7,580 nucleotides of DNA from Candidatus Latescibacterota bacterium. Its GTDB lineage: Bacteria; Latescibacterota; UBA2968. How positions within the stretch are numbered: the stretch's first letter is position 1; each line of letters opens with the position of its first letter. The stretch is from assembly GCA_018650745.1 (NCBI GenBank), contig JABIFK010000631.1, positions 1 through 7,580 on the forward strand. The letters are read 5' to 3'. The position numbers and the translations under genes were made by a program. This document shows positions 1 through 4,876 of the stretch, in pieces. Under the pieces are notes generated by a model. That model was not told where the DNA came from. It searched no databases and saw only the letters and a list, made by a program, of their open reading frames with translations.

Positions 1-454
1 CTTTGCGCAAAAAAGCTTGAAACTCGCGGTGTTTGGTGCCGCCGACGTTTACGCCGATACGTTTGCCTATTAGGTCTTTGGGTGAAAGGATATTCTTTTC
101 TACCAATGAATACACCACAACGGGTGAATGTTGGTTGATCACTGCCAAAGATACAATGGGAATACCTTTGGCACGAGACAAGACGGTTGCTGCACCGCTG
201 GCAACACCCAGTTTGTACGTGCCATTGCCTACTACGCGGGCTGCTGTTGGAGCGCCTGTGCCTTCCAAAATATTTACTTCAATGCCAGCTTCTTTGTAGA
301 ACCCTTTGCTTTTTGCCACAAAGAAACCCGCGTGTTCCATTTGGGCTTTCCAGTCGAGGATAAAATCAATTTGGTCTTGACCATCAATTTTGGGCTGGGC
401 ACAAGACAAGACGCTGCAGGCCAGCAATAAAACGATGTTGCGAATTGAGAACAT
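1..454 (-). CDS. ABC transporter substrate-binding lipoprotein, NMT1/ThiY-SsuA-like (3' end outside window)
   Basis: The first 151 codons of a periplasmic binding protein are visible; the rest lies beyond the left edge. The N-terminus is a lipoprotein signal: MFSIRNIVLLLACSVLSCA, with lipobox VLSC and the lipidated Cys at about residue 18. After it come IDFILDWKAQMEHAGFFVAK (from about residue 28) and a KGFYKEAGIEV segment, which match the usual start of NMT1/THI5-like proteins (LDW..N..H.G.YVA..KG.Y...G). This family binds pyrimidine precursors of thiamine, sulfonates, nitrate or riboflavin-type ligands, and the substrate cannot be assigned here. The start ATG at 454 has a GGAG site 8 bases upstream and lies 14 bases after the permease stop, so the gene is the third cistron of the operon. 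The protein would sit on the outer face of the inner membrane and deliver ligand to the adjacent permease. Family is fairly sure; substrate unknown. Confidence 0.9.
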   Translation of the reverse strand, partial: MFSIRNIVLLLACSVLSCAQPKIDGQDQIDFILDWKAQMEHAGFFVAKSKGFYKEAGIEVNILEGTGAPTAARVVGNGTYKLGVASGAATVLSRAKGIPIVSLAVINQHSPVVVYSLVEKNILSPKDLIGKRIGVNVGGTKHREFQAFLRK

Positions 455-468
455 AAAAAATACTCCGG

Positions 469-1251
469 TTAGCGTCCAAGCGTTTCAACGGACCCGCCCC
501 AACGTTTGAGGGCTGTTTTTTCAAGTCCGTCTACAAGTAAAAAAAGAGAGGTGCCCATCAATCCCAAAGCGATTAGAGCAGCAAACATCAAGTCCGTTGC
601 CAATTCTGAGTTTGCTAGCCGAATAAGATGCCCCAATCCTGCACTGGCTCCCATGAATTCACCAACAACTGCGCCAATGACACTGAGTGTAATGCACATC
701 TTAAGGGCCGCAAATAGGTACGGGATGGCATTGGGCAAGCGCACTTTGGTGAAGATCTGTCTTTGACTGGCAGATAAGGAGTGCATCAGGTCTAGGACCA
801 GAGGGTCCACAGATAATAGACCTCTGGTGGTGTTCACCACCACAGGAAAAAAAGAAATCAAGCCTGCAATAAAAACCTTGGGGAACAAACCAAACCCAAA
901 CCAAATGACAAAAAGGGGTGCGAGGGCTTCTTTGGGAAATGTTTGAGAGGAAATGACAAGCGGATAAAGCATGCGTTCGATGAGCCGTGACCGTGCCATT
1001 GCAATGGCGCAGGTCGTACCGGCTGAAGCGCCTAACACAAAACCACCGATTGCCTCTACCAGCGTAACTGACCCGTGAGAGAGCAACAATCGGTAATTGG
1101 AGAATAATTTAGCAAAAATCTGTGAGGGCGGTGGTAGTATAAAGGGTGCAACGTTTAAGACATGCACCAAAATTTCCCAGACACCCAACAATACCAGTAT
1201 AAACATCCCTGACAGGGTGTATTCGCGAACAAAAAAGCGGATGGCTTTCAC
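469..1251 (-). CDS. ABC transporter permease, SsuC/ThiX/TauC-type (BPD_transp_1)
   Basis: This is a 260-residue inner-membrane permease, the normal length for nitrate/sulfonate/taurine/pyrimidine importers. Hydrophobic segments lie at about residues 14-34, 66-86, 110-140, 178-198 and 221-241. The stretch PKEALAPLFVIWFGFG (106-121) is the family signature just before the third helix. The cytoplasmic EAA loop that contacts the ATPase is visible at about 155-177, ending in VRLPNAIPYLFAALK. VVGEFMGASAGLGHLI (195-210) is the usual last conserved patch. The start is a GTG at 1251 only 5 bases after the stop of the upstream lectin-like gene. No good ribosome site precedes it, so translation is probably coupled. 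A later ATG (codon 16) is possible but would cut into the first helix. The binding protein follows 14 bases downstream. The ATPase is not in the window and may lie beyond the left edge. Confidence 0.93.
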   Translation of the reverse strand: MKAIRFFVREYTLSGMFILVLLGVWEILVHVLNVAPFILPPPSQIFAKLFSNYRLLLSHGSVTLVEAIGGFVLGASAGTTCAIAMARSRLIERMLYPLVISSQTFPKEALAPLFVIWFGFGLFPKVFIAGLISFFPVVVNTTRGLLSVDPLVLDLMHSLSASQRQIFTKVRLPNAIPYLFAALKMCITLSVIGAVVGEFMGASAGLGHLIRLANSELATDLMFAALIALGLMGTSLFLLVDGLEKTALKRWGGSVETLGR

Positions 1252-1256
1252 GGGGC

Positions 1257-1631
1257 CTATACGTCGAAAAGGATGATTTGTGCAGCAACCGTACCGGCTT
1301 GGTTGTGGTATTCGGGGTTCTCATTCATTGATAAAAACAAGGGGCCTGCGAAGGGTGAATAAAAATCGAAATAATTGCCCACCGACAATGCGGGACTCTC
1401 ACCAACGCGCCCAATGAGAGCACCTACATTGGTACCCGGCAAGGCATATTTTTCATTGGCCATGCGGCCCTCTATACCATCGGGGCCACACCAAGTGGTT
1501 GTGAGTGGGCGCATTTCGGGTGACCACAGGCCTTCGGCTGCAATAATGACCCGTTGGTCTTTTTGAACTTGCAAATACATCTCTTGCCAGACAGCATTGG
1601 GACGAATTGTTTTGGTAATTGTAAAAGCCAC
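1257..1631 (-). CDS. LecA/PA-IL-like putative galactose-binding protein
   Basis: The product is 124 residues from a GTG start and has no signal peptide. It resembles Pseudomonas aeruginosa LecA (PA-IL, about 121 residues) along most of its length. Points of similarity are VIIAAEGLWS (28-37), WCGPDGIEGR (47-56), VGALIGRVGES (69-79), then GNYFDFYSPFAGPLFLSMNE and a final N-x-x-AG-type loop (103-113). LecA binds galactose through a calcium ion held by Asp100, Asn107 and Asn108. The equivalent positions here seem to be Glu104, Asn110 and Gln111, so sugar or calcium binding is not certain. I prefer the GTG at 1631 over the ATG at 1688 for three reasons: AAAGGAG lies 5 bases before the GTG, the length then fits LecA, and the operon promoter covers the extra 19 codons. 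It is the first gene of an ABC-importer operon. Homology is recognised by eye only; the function may be binding of a small glycan or only a conserved fold. Confidence 0.68.
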   Translation of the reverse strand: MAFTITKTIRPNAVWQEMYLQVQKDQRVIIAAEGLWSPEMRPLTTTWCGPDGIEGRMANEKYALPGTNVGALIGRVGESPALSVGNYFDFYSPFAGPLFLSMNENPEYHNQAGTVAAQIILFDV

Positions 1632-1673
1632 ACTAACTCCTTTGGTTGTATTGAATAAGGTCCTCAAGCTGAG

Positions 1674-1702
1674 AAAATAGTTTGCCAACGGGGTGTTGTC
1701 AA
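1674..1702 (-). promoter_or_regulatory. sigma70-type promoter of the lectin-permease-binding protein operon
   Basis: On the minus strand a perfect -35 TTGACA (1702-1697) is followed by a 17-base spacer and a -10 TATTTT (1679-1674, 4 of 6). Transcription would begin near 1667, giving a leader of about 36 bases ahead of the GTG at 1631. That is too short for a riboswitch. Confidence 0.65.
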
Positions 1703-1725
1703 GCGAAACAGAAGTGTGAAAAGCA

Positions 1726-1753
1726 TTGACTCTATGGGTATTAGGTTTATATT
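1726..1753 (+). promoter_or_regulatory. sigma70-type promoter of the bactofilin gene
   Basis: TTGACT (1726-1731) and TATATT (1748-1753) each match the consensus at 5 of 6 bases and are 16 bases apart. The predicted start is near 1760, which leaves a 5' leader of about 75 bases. The element runs back to back with the operon promoter on the other strand; the two -35 boxes are about 25 bases apart, so the two transcription units may interfere. Confidence 0.6.
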
Positions 1754-1834
1754 ATGAAAGAAGTTAGGAAAAAGACACTTGTCAAGCTTAATGGGTCTGA
1801 TAACCAAATGAAATGCAATGGAAAGTTGTAAAAA

Positions 1835-2251
1835 ATGAAACTGGCATCAAATGGAAAATCAATAAATACAGTGATTGGCCGAGGATCTGTTTCTGAAGGG
1901 CGTTTTCAAATAGAAACTGGGGTCCGTGTGGATGGGGTTTTGAAAGGGGAATTGGTTTCTTCTGGCATGTTGATCGTTGGTGAATCGGGTGTCATTGAAG
2001 CCGACGTTAAGGTGCGGGAGGCACTCATCAGTGGTCGTGTTGTGGGAGATCTGATAGCAGAGAACAAAGTACATTTACAGGCGCAAAGTACATTTATTGG
2101 CAAAGTGCAGACGAAGGTATTGGTCGTGGAAGAAGGGGCTGTGTTTAAGGCTGAGTGTGATGCAGGTAGTGAAATTCAGGTTGCTGATCCTGCAAGCAAT
2201 GAAACAGAAGTGGTCACCAAGAAGAGTGAAGCTGTCAGTCAGAAGGCTTAA
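1835..2251 (+). CDS. Bactofilin (polymer-forming cytoskeletal protein)
   Basis: The protein has 138 residues. The central region (about 10-110) is the bactofilin domain, a right-handed beta-helix that polymerises without nucleotide. It shows the typical opening INTVIGRGSVSEGRFQ, then repeated short hydrophobic rungs: GVRVDGVLKGEL, GMLIVGESGVIEADV, ALISGRVVGDL and KVLVVEEGAVFKAEC. The C-terminal tail of about 25 residues is polar and probably disordered, as is usual in the family. Bactofilins form filaments under the inner membrane and act as scaffolds for cell-wall enzymes, stalks, helical cell shape or chromosome anchoring. A moderate ribosome site (GGAAAG) lies 9 bases before the ATG. The gene is alone in its transcription unit, between a sigma70-like promoter and a hairpin terminator. 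Its neighbours downstream are all small membrane-anchored helical proteins, which would be plausible membrane partners; that link is inference. Confidence 0.95.
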   Translation: MKLASNGKSINTVIGRGSVSEGRFQIETGVRVDGVLKGELVSSGMLIVGESGVIEADVKVREALISGRVVGDLIAENKVHLQAQSTFIGKVQTKVLVVEEGAVFKAECDAGSEIQVADPASNETEVVTKKSEAVSQKA

Positions 2252-2262
2252 GGCGAATGTAA

Positions 2263-2301
2263 CGTAAAAAGCGGTCGGCTGTAAGGCGACCGCTTTTTAC
2301 G
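2263..2301. terminator. Bidirectional rho-independent terminator between convergent genes
   Basis: A perfect 15-bp inverted repeat (2263-2277 with 2287-2301) surrounds a 9-base loop. The GC core GCGGTCG/CGACCGC is flanked by A5 on the left and T5 on the right, so it can terminate both the bactofilin transcript (stop at 2251) and the convergent gene, whose stop codon begins 2 bases beyond the hairpin. Confidence 0.9.
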
Positions 2302-2302
2302 G

Positions 2303-2836
2303 TTAATTTTGTTGTGGGTCGTCAATTGCAAAAGCCAGAGTACCGTTGGGTTTGTGTTGTTGCGCTACAATTGACATAATGCGCTTACCTGCTTCTCGCT
2401 CTAAGGTTGGTGCTTTCTGCTCAAATTTATCCAACGCAAGATCTACAATATCATCCCAATTTGCTGCTGGATTTTCTTCCTTTACGGAAAAGAGAATGTT
2501 GTCAGCAAGTCGTAAAAGACTCTCTGAATCCATTTTGGGTGTGCCGTTTGTTGGGCTAAGATCTATTGTAGGATCAGACCCTAAGCTGGATTCATCGCGG
2601 CCTAGGGCTCTGAGCAGGCTTCGAGCAGATGTTGCAATGCCAAAAAGGTGGGCCTCAAGGATTTCGACGTCTTTGCTTTCTCTTTTGACCTCAGAAGCCT
2701 TTTCTCTTACATGACGGCTCAAAATATAGAGTATTTCGGCGATGCGTAAAGCGGCCCGTTGGGTTAAGAATTGGTAAACGTTGATTATAAATAAAAGTCC
2801 TACCAAAATAACCAACATCAGGTCCAAGATGGACAT
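2303..2836 (-). CDS. Conserved-looking single-pass membrane protein of unknown function
   Basis: The product has 177 residues and I do not recognise the family. One hydrophobic helix lies at residues 5-24 (DLMLVILVGLLFIINVYQFL) with no signal-peptidase site. It is followed by a basic stretch (QRAALRIAEILYILSRHVREK), which suggests the N-terminus is outside and the tail is cytoplasmic. The tail has helical, heptad-like segments (about 28-80), a polar linker near 85-105 rich in S, D, P and N, and a second helical region (105-160). The start is well supported: AAAGGAGG sits 7 bases before the ATG, and a sigma70-type promoter lies about 55 bases upstream. It converges on the bactofilin gene and diverges from the A1-B1 module. 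It shares with A and B proteins the layout of a short N-terminus, one helix, then a long charged helical tail. A role alongside bactofilin in the envelope is possible but unproven. Confidence 0.85.
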   Translation of the reverse strand: MSILDLMLVILVGLLFIINVYQFLTQRAALRIAEILYILSRHVREKASEVKRESKDVEILEAHLFGIATSARSLLRALGRDESSLGSDPTIDLSPTNGTPKMDSESLLRLADNILFSVKEENPAANWDDIVDLALDKFEQKAPTLEREAGKRIMSIVAQQHKPNGTLAFAIDDPQQN

Positions 2837-2891
2837 TGGGCATCCTCCTTTGAGAGCAAGTTTTGGGAGTCAAAGGTGATCGGGGCATGCC

Positions 2892-2920
2892 AGTGTACGA
2901 TTTTCAGAAACGCATGTCAA
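2892..2920 (-). promoter_or_regulatory. sigma70-type promoter of the unknown membrane protein gene
   Basis: On the minus strand a perfect TTGACA (2920-2915) is followed by 17 bases and TACACT (2897-2892, 4 of 6). The predicted start is near 2885, so the leader is about 50 bases and ends in a strong ribosome site AAAGGAGG at 2851-2844. Confidence 0.6.
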
Positions 2921-2972
2921 GTTGAACTGATAGGGTATTGAAGAAAAACTTTTGGATTTGGTGGCGGGGTGG

Positions 2973-2988
2973 TGGTGGATATCCACCA
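2973..2988. repeat. Perfect 16-base palindrome, possible operator
   Basis: TGGTGGATATCCACCA is its own reverse complement with no spacer. It lies in a G-rich stretch containing further GGTGG copies (around 2960 and 2971), between the divergent promoters and about 50 bases upstream of the leftward -35 box. A dimeric regulator site is one explanation. There is no T-tract, so it is not a terminator. Confidence 0.45.
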
Positions 2989-3092
2989 ATCGGTGAGTCA
3001 GACGTCTTTGGATTGGGTTAGCTATATGTGCCAGGTTTCTTAAAGCCTTGTAATTATTTGTATTAGGGGTGTTGTTGGGGTTTTTTTATTTT

Positions 3093-3120
3093 TTGGTATG
3101 GTTTTTGTTCTGGTTATAAA
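3093..3120 (+). promoter_or_regulatory. Promoter of the A1-B1 module (sigma70-like; weak sigma54 resemblance)
   Basis: TTGGTA (3093-3098, 4 of 6) and TATAAA (3115-3120, 5 of 6) are separated by 16 bases, with the start expected near 3126. The same place can be read as a degenerate sigma54 element: TTGGTAT followed by TTTGTT with GG and GT exactly 10 bases apart (3093-3109). It matches the stronger element before A2 at 12 of 17 positions, but the -12 GC is GT here, so I favour sigma70. Confidence 0.45.
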
Positions 3121-3133
3121 GAACAGTTAACCA
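3111..3133. repeat. Inverted repeat over the A1-B1 transcription start, possible operator
   Basis: TGGTTA (3111-3116) and TAACCA (3128-3133) are perfect 6-base arms 11 bases apart. They overlap the -10 box and the predicted start. A TGGT...ACCA inverted repeat also lies at the start of the A2-B2 transcript, so both modules may respond to a related regulator; the arms are short and chance is possible. Confidence 0.35.
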
Positions 3134-3167
3134 TTTTCCACCTTTTATGTTTGGGAGTCGGTGTGCT

Positions 3168-3500
3168 ATGTTCTGGTTCCTGATAATATTGATTGCTGCG
3201 GGCTTGTCGTATTCGCTTTACGATATCAAAAATTACCAAGTTATTTTAGAAGATGCACGCGGGCGCATCAATGCCTTAACTGCAAAAGCTGACAAATTTG
3301 GTAAGACCGTTGCAATAGAAAAGAAAAACACCCGGGACAGTGTTGAAATGCTCCGGCAGAGCAGAGAAATCGAATCAGAATTAAAAAACGAATATGCGTT
3401 GACACGTGCACAGGTTAAATCGGAACAAAACAGAGAATCTGAGCTAGAGATGGACATGTACAAAAAAGAATTTCAACGCAGCAAACAACGCAAGTATTAG
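3168..3500 (+). CDS. A1: small single-pass membrane protein with coiled-coil tail, unknown function
   Basis: The protein has 110 residues from the ATG at 3168 and matches no family I know. Residues 2-18 (FWFLIILIAAGLSYSLY) form one membrane helix. The rest (about 28-110) is highly charged, rich in E, K, R and Q with regularly spaced L, I, V and A, and is probably a coiled coil. An earlier in-frame ATG at 3147 would add seven residues. I prefer 3168 because GGGAG precedes it by 10 bases, and because the resulting N-terminus lines up without gaps with A2: M1, W3, L8, I9, A11, Y15 and S16 are identical. Lack of positive charge before the helix and basic residues after it suggest a cytoplasmic tail. 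B1 follows 12 bases downstream, so the two products are probably made together and may form a heteromeric complex. Confidence 0.82.
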   Translation: MFWFLIILIAAGLSYSLYDIKNYQVILEDARGRINALTAKADKFGKTVAIEKKNTRDSVEMLRQSREIESELKNEYALTRAQVKSEQNRESELEMDMYKKEFQRSKQRKY

Positions 3501-3512
3501 TGAGGGCTTGGT

Positions 3513-3809
3513 ATGGTGCTTGAGGTCATTACATTGATCGTTTTGGCGATGGTTCTCGTTGTCAAATATGGTACGTCAGCACATCTTGTAAAGTTGAACC
3601 AGCAACAATTGGAATTGGATAATGTATGCCAACAACACCAGTCTCGCTATAAAGTGCTCGTAACTGAACGCAAGGCTTCAGAAGGCGAAGAGCGAAACAT
3701 TCAAGCGAATATTGCCAAGTTAGAAGCACAACTTGAAGATGTAAAAAGTGAATTGACTGAGCAAGAAGAGCGCAACAGAGAATTGCAAGACCGTGCGATG
3801 GGTGATTAG
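3513..3809 (+). CDS. B1: small single-pass membrane protein with coiled-coil tail, unknown function
   Basis: The protein has 98 residues and no family I recognise. A membrane helix lies at residues 3-17, ending in the motif AMVLVVKYG (12-20). It is followed by a basic segment and a long acidic coiled coil (about 29-95) rich in Q, E and K. The start ATG has GAGGG 6 bases upstream. It is clearly a paralogue of B2: 13 of the first 20 residues are identical, and V26-K27-L28, Q30, E34, D36, C39, H42, E52-R53, E57 and E59 align without gaps. The layout recalls PspB (short membrane helix, then coiled coil), but I see no specific PspB signature. It is the second cistron of the A1-B1 unit and is followed 52 bases later by a strong terminator. 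Confidence 0.85.
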   Translation: MVLEVITLIVLAMVLVVKYGTSAHLVKLNQQQLELDNVCQQHQSRYKVLVTERKASEGEERNIQANIAKLEAQLEDVKSELTEQEERNRELQDRAMGD

Positions 3810-3860
3810 GCAAAGGGCTATCGGTCCTCTGAAATAGATCAACAAACTGAAACTTCAATC

Positions 3861-3892
3861 AGGATGCGATGTTATATCGCATCCTTTTTTTT
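3861..3892 (+). terminator. Rho-independent terminator of the A1-B1 module
   Basis: AGGATGCGAT and ATCGCATCCT pair as a perfect 10-bp stem with the 5-base loop GTTAT, followed by a run of T (3885-3892, the first T in the stem). It lies 51 bases after the B1 stop and separates the two modules into different transcription units. Confidence 0.93.
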
Positions 3893-3994
3893 GTAACGAA
3901 ATGTTATGCGTTATATGTCTGAAGCGACGAGGTGGATTTTTTGTTCTCGGGATAAGGTGTTGTAGAATATATTCTTACGTTTTTTTGTATTGGT

Positions 3995-4016
3995 TTGGCA
4001 CAGTCTTTGCTATAAT
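3995..4016 (+). promoter_or_regulatory. Promoter of the A2-B2 module: sigma54 -24/-12 element overlapping an extended -10 box
   Basis: TTGGCAC (3995-4001), five bases, then TTGCT (4007-4011) match the sigma54 consensus, with GG (3997-3998) and GC (4009-4010) exactly 10 bases apart. The same bases also form a sigma70 extended -10, TGC-TATAAT (4008-4016), with a perfect -10 but no good -35 at the right distance. Either factor would start transcription near 4021-4024, leaving a leader of about 65 bases. I cannot tell which is used. A sigma54 promoter would need an enhancer-binding activator, and I see no obvious activator site in the 100 bases upstream. Confidence 0.6.
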
Positions 4017-4031
4017 GGTTGTTACCATTAT
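4012..4031. repeat. Inverted repeat at the A2-B2 transcription start, possible operator
   Basis: ATAATGGT (4012-4019) and ACCATTAT (4024-4031) are perfect 8-base arms around TGTT. The centre falls on the predicted transcription start, so a bound dimer would block initiation. As RNA it would give only a weak A-U-rich hairpin, and no T-tract follows, so it is not a terminator. Confidence 0.5.
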
Positions 4032-4086
4032 CGATGTTGTCGTTTCCTCTCCCGAGACGCCACGCAAAAAATAAAGGGGGATTGTT

Positions 4087-4437
4087 ATGGAATGGGTATG
4101 TGTCGCATTGATTATTGCTTCTATGGTTTATTCGGGTGGAATTGTGGTTGAATACACAAATTACAACTTGGAGATTGTCCCACAAGTTCGAGAAATTGAA
4201 CGGAAGACTGCGGAATGGAAAAGTGCTGCACTCGTGGAAATTGACGAAAAAGAACGAGTGAAAATAGAAATAGCACGTATTCGAGATAACCTTGGTGATT
4301 TGCAATTGGAAGTTGATCAAGTAAAACTGCGTCGCCAAGCTGAGCAATTGCGAAAAAAACGCTTGGACATGATTCTGCTCAAAAGCAGTATTCGATCGAA
4401 CCGTAAAGCACGTATGAACTTTGTTCGTGAAAAGTAG
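4087..4437 (+). CDS. A2: small single-pass membrane protein with coiled-coil tail, paralogue of A1
   Basis: The protein has 116 residues. Residues 3-21 (WVCVALIIASMVYSGGIVV) form the membrane helix. Residues 30-116 are a charged, probably coiled-coil tail that becomes strongly basic towards the end (KLRRQ, RKKR, RSNRKAR, VREK), which could bind nucleic acid, acidic lipid headgroups or an acidic partner such as B1 or B2. It shares with A1 the M-x-W start, the L8-I9-x-A11 and Y15-S16 positions and a following N-Y pair; the tails have diverged widely. The start is supported by AAAGGGGG 6 bases before the ATG. B2 follows after 59 bases, a wider gap than the 12 bases between A1 and B1. Function is unknown; the conserved gene order suggests it works with B2. 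Confidence 0.82.
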   Translation: MEWVCVALIIASMVYSGGIVVEYTNYNLEIVPQVREIERKTAEWKSAALVEIDEKERVKIEIARIRDNLGDLQLEVDQVKLRRQAEQLRKKRLDMILLKSSIRSNRKARMNFVREK

Positions 4438-4474
4438 GGATCCGAAAATAGGGAGGACTTTGGCAGGGATAATT

Positions 4475-4507
4475 ATGTCCGAAGACGGAGGCTGGGATGA
4501 TTCTTGA
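4475..4507 (+). CDS. Possible 10-codon upstream ORF overlapping the B2 start
   Basis: An ATG at 4475 opens a short frame, MSEDGGWDDS, ending at TGA 4505-4507. It has CAGGGA 6 bases upstream and overlaps the B2 start (4497) in another frame. Ribosomes finishing it could restart on B2, or it could hold back B2 translation. It may equally be chance; nothing else supports it. Confidence 0.2.
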   Translation: MSEDGGWDDS

Positions 4508-4856
4508 AATGATTACATTCGTTATGTTTGCCATGGTTCTTGTGCTCAAATATGGCGCAGTGACCCGAATCGTAAAGTTGAAACAGCGCCTGCGTGAAGT
4601 AGATGCGCGATGTCGCAAGCACAGAGACCATTTGCGTCTTTATCAAGCTGAGCGTGTCAATGCTGAACGTGAGCAAACTGGACTGATTCGACAGCGCCGG
4701 GTGCTGCAAGATGAGTTGGGTAGAATTAATACAGAGCTCGAAATGTTGCAGGAAGAGCGCCGAACCGTCATTGAAGAGTTGCTTCGGCGCAATGCACGCA
4801 TTGACCCTTCTTTGATCACTGGCGAAGATGTTGTATCTGATGAAACCCCAAAATGA
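4497..4856 (+). CDS. B2: small single-pass membrane protein with coiled-coil tail, paralogue of B1
   Basis: The protein has 119 residues. The membrane helix (3-17) ends in AMVLVLKYG (12-20), nearly identical to B1. A charged coiled-coil region runs from about 27 to 97, with many R and E in heptad-like spacing, and a polar tail of about 20 residues (ARIDPSLITGEDVVSDETPK) is absent from B1. C39 and H42 are kept between the two. GGAGG lies 5 bases before the ATG. Basic residues directly after the helix (K18, R24, K27, K29, R31) point to a cytoplasmic tail. Paralogy with B1 is clear at protein level, but the DNA has diverged a lot, so the duplication is old or the copies have specialised. It is the last gene of the A2-B2 unit, ending 20 bases before a long hairpin terminator. 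Confidence 0.85.
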   Translation: MILEMITFVMFAMVLVLKYGAVTRIVKLKQRLREVDARCRKHRDHLRLYQAERVNAEREQTGLIRQRRVLQDELGRINTELEMLQEERRTVIEELLRRNARIDPSLITGEDVVSDETPK

Positions 4857-4876
4857 GCTGGTTTAATACAGCACAT

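Larger units (their letters stand above)
2837..3167. other. Divergent intergenic region (331 bases)
   Basis: This gap separates the unknown membrane gene (leftward) from the A1-B1 module (rightward). It contains a leftward sigma70-type promoter (2892-2920), a perfect 16-base palindrome (2973-2988), a T-rich tract (3081-3094), a rightward promoter region (3093-3120) and an inverted repeat (3111-3133). Between 3000 and 3080 I see nothing I can name. No convincing reading frame with a ribosome site occurs on either strand. Confidence 0.6.

Noticed and set aside
33..430. Plus-strand open frames of 88 and 100 codons
   Set aside because: They lie antisense to the substrate-binding protein, whose minus-strand translation shows a lipobox and family motifs; the plus frames show no ribosome site or recognisable sequence.
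1696..1787. Direct repeat TTGTCAAGC at 1696-1704 and 1779-1787
   Set aside because: The first copy is explained by the minus-strand -35 box. The second has no -10 box at a usable distance, and a 9-base repeat is weak on its own.
1632..1834. Riboswitch ahead of the importer operon (for example TPP)
   Set aside because: The predicted leader is only about 36 bases, and I find no TPP-type conserved segments.
3904..4347. Minus-strand frame of 147 codons
   Set aside because: It crosses the terminator-promoter gap and lies antisense to A2, which has a strong ribosome site and a paralogue. The minus product is low in complexity with many N, Y, F and H residues and resembles nothing.
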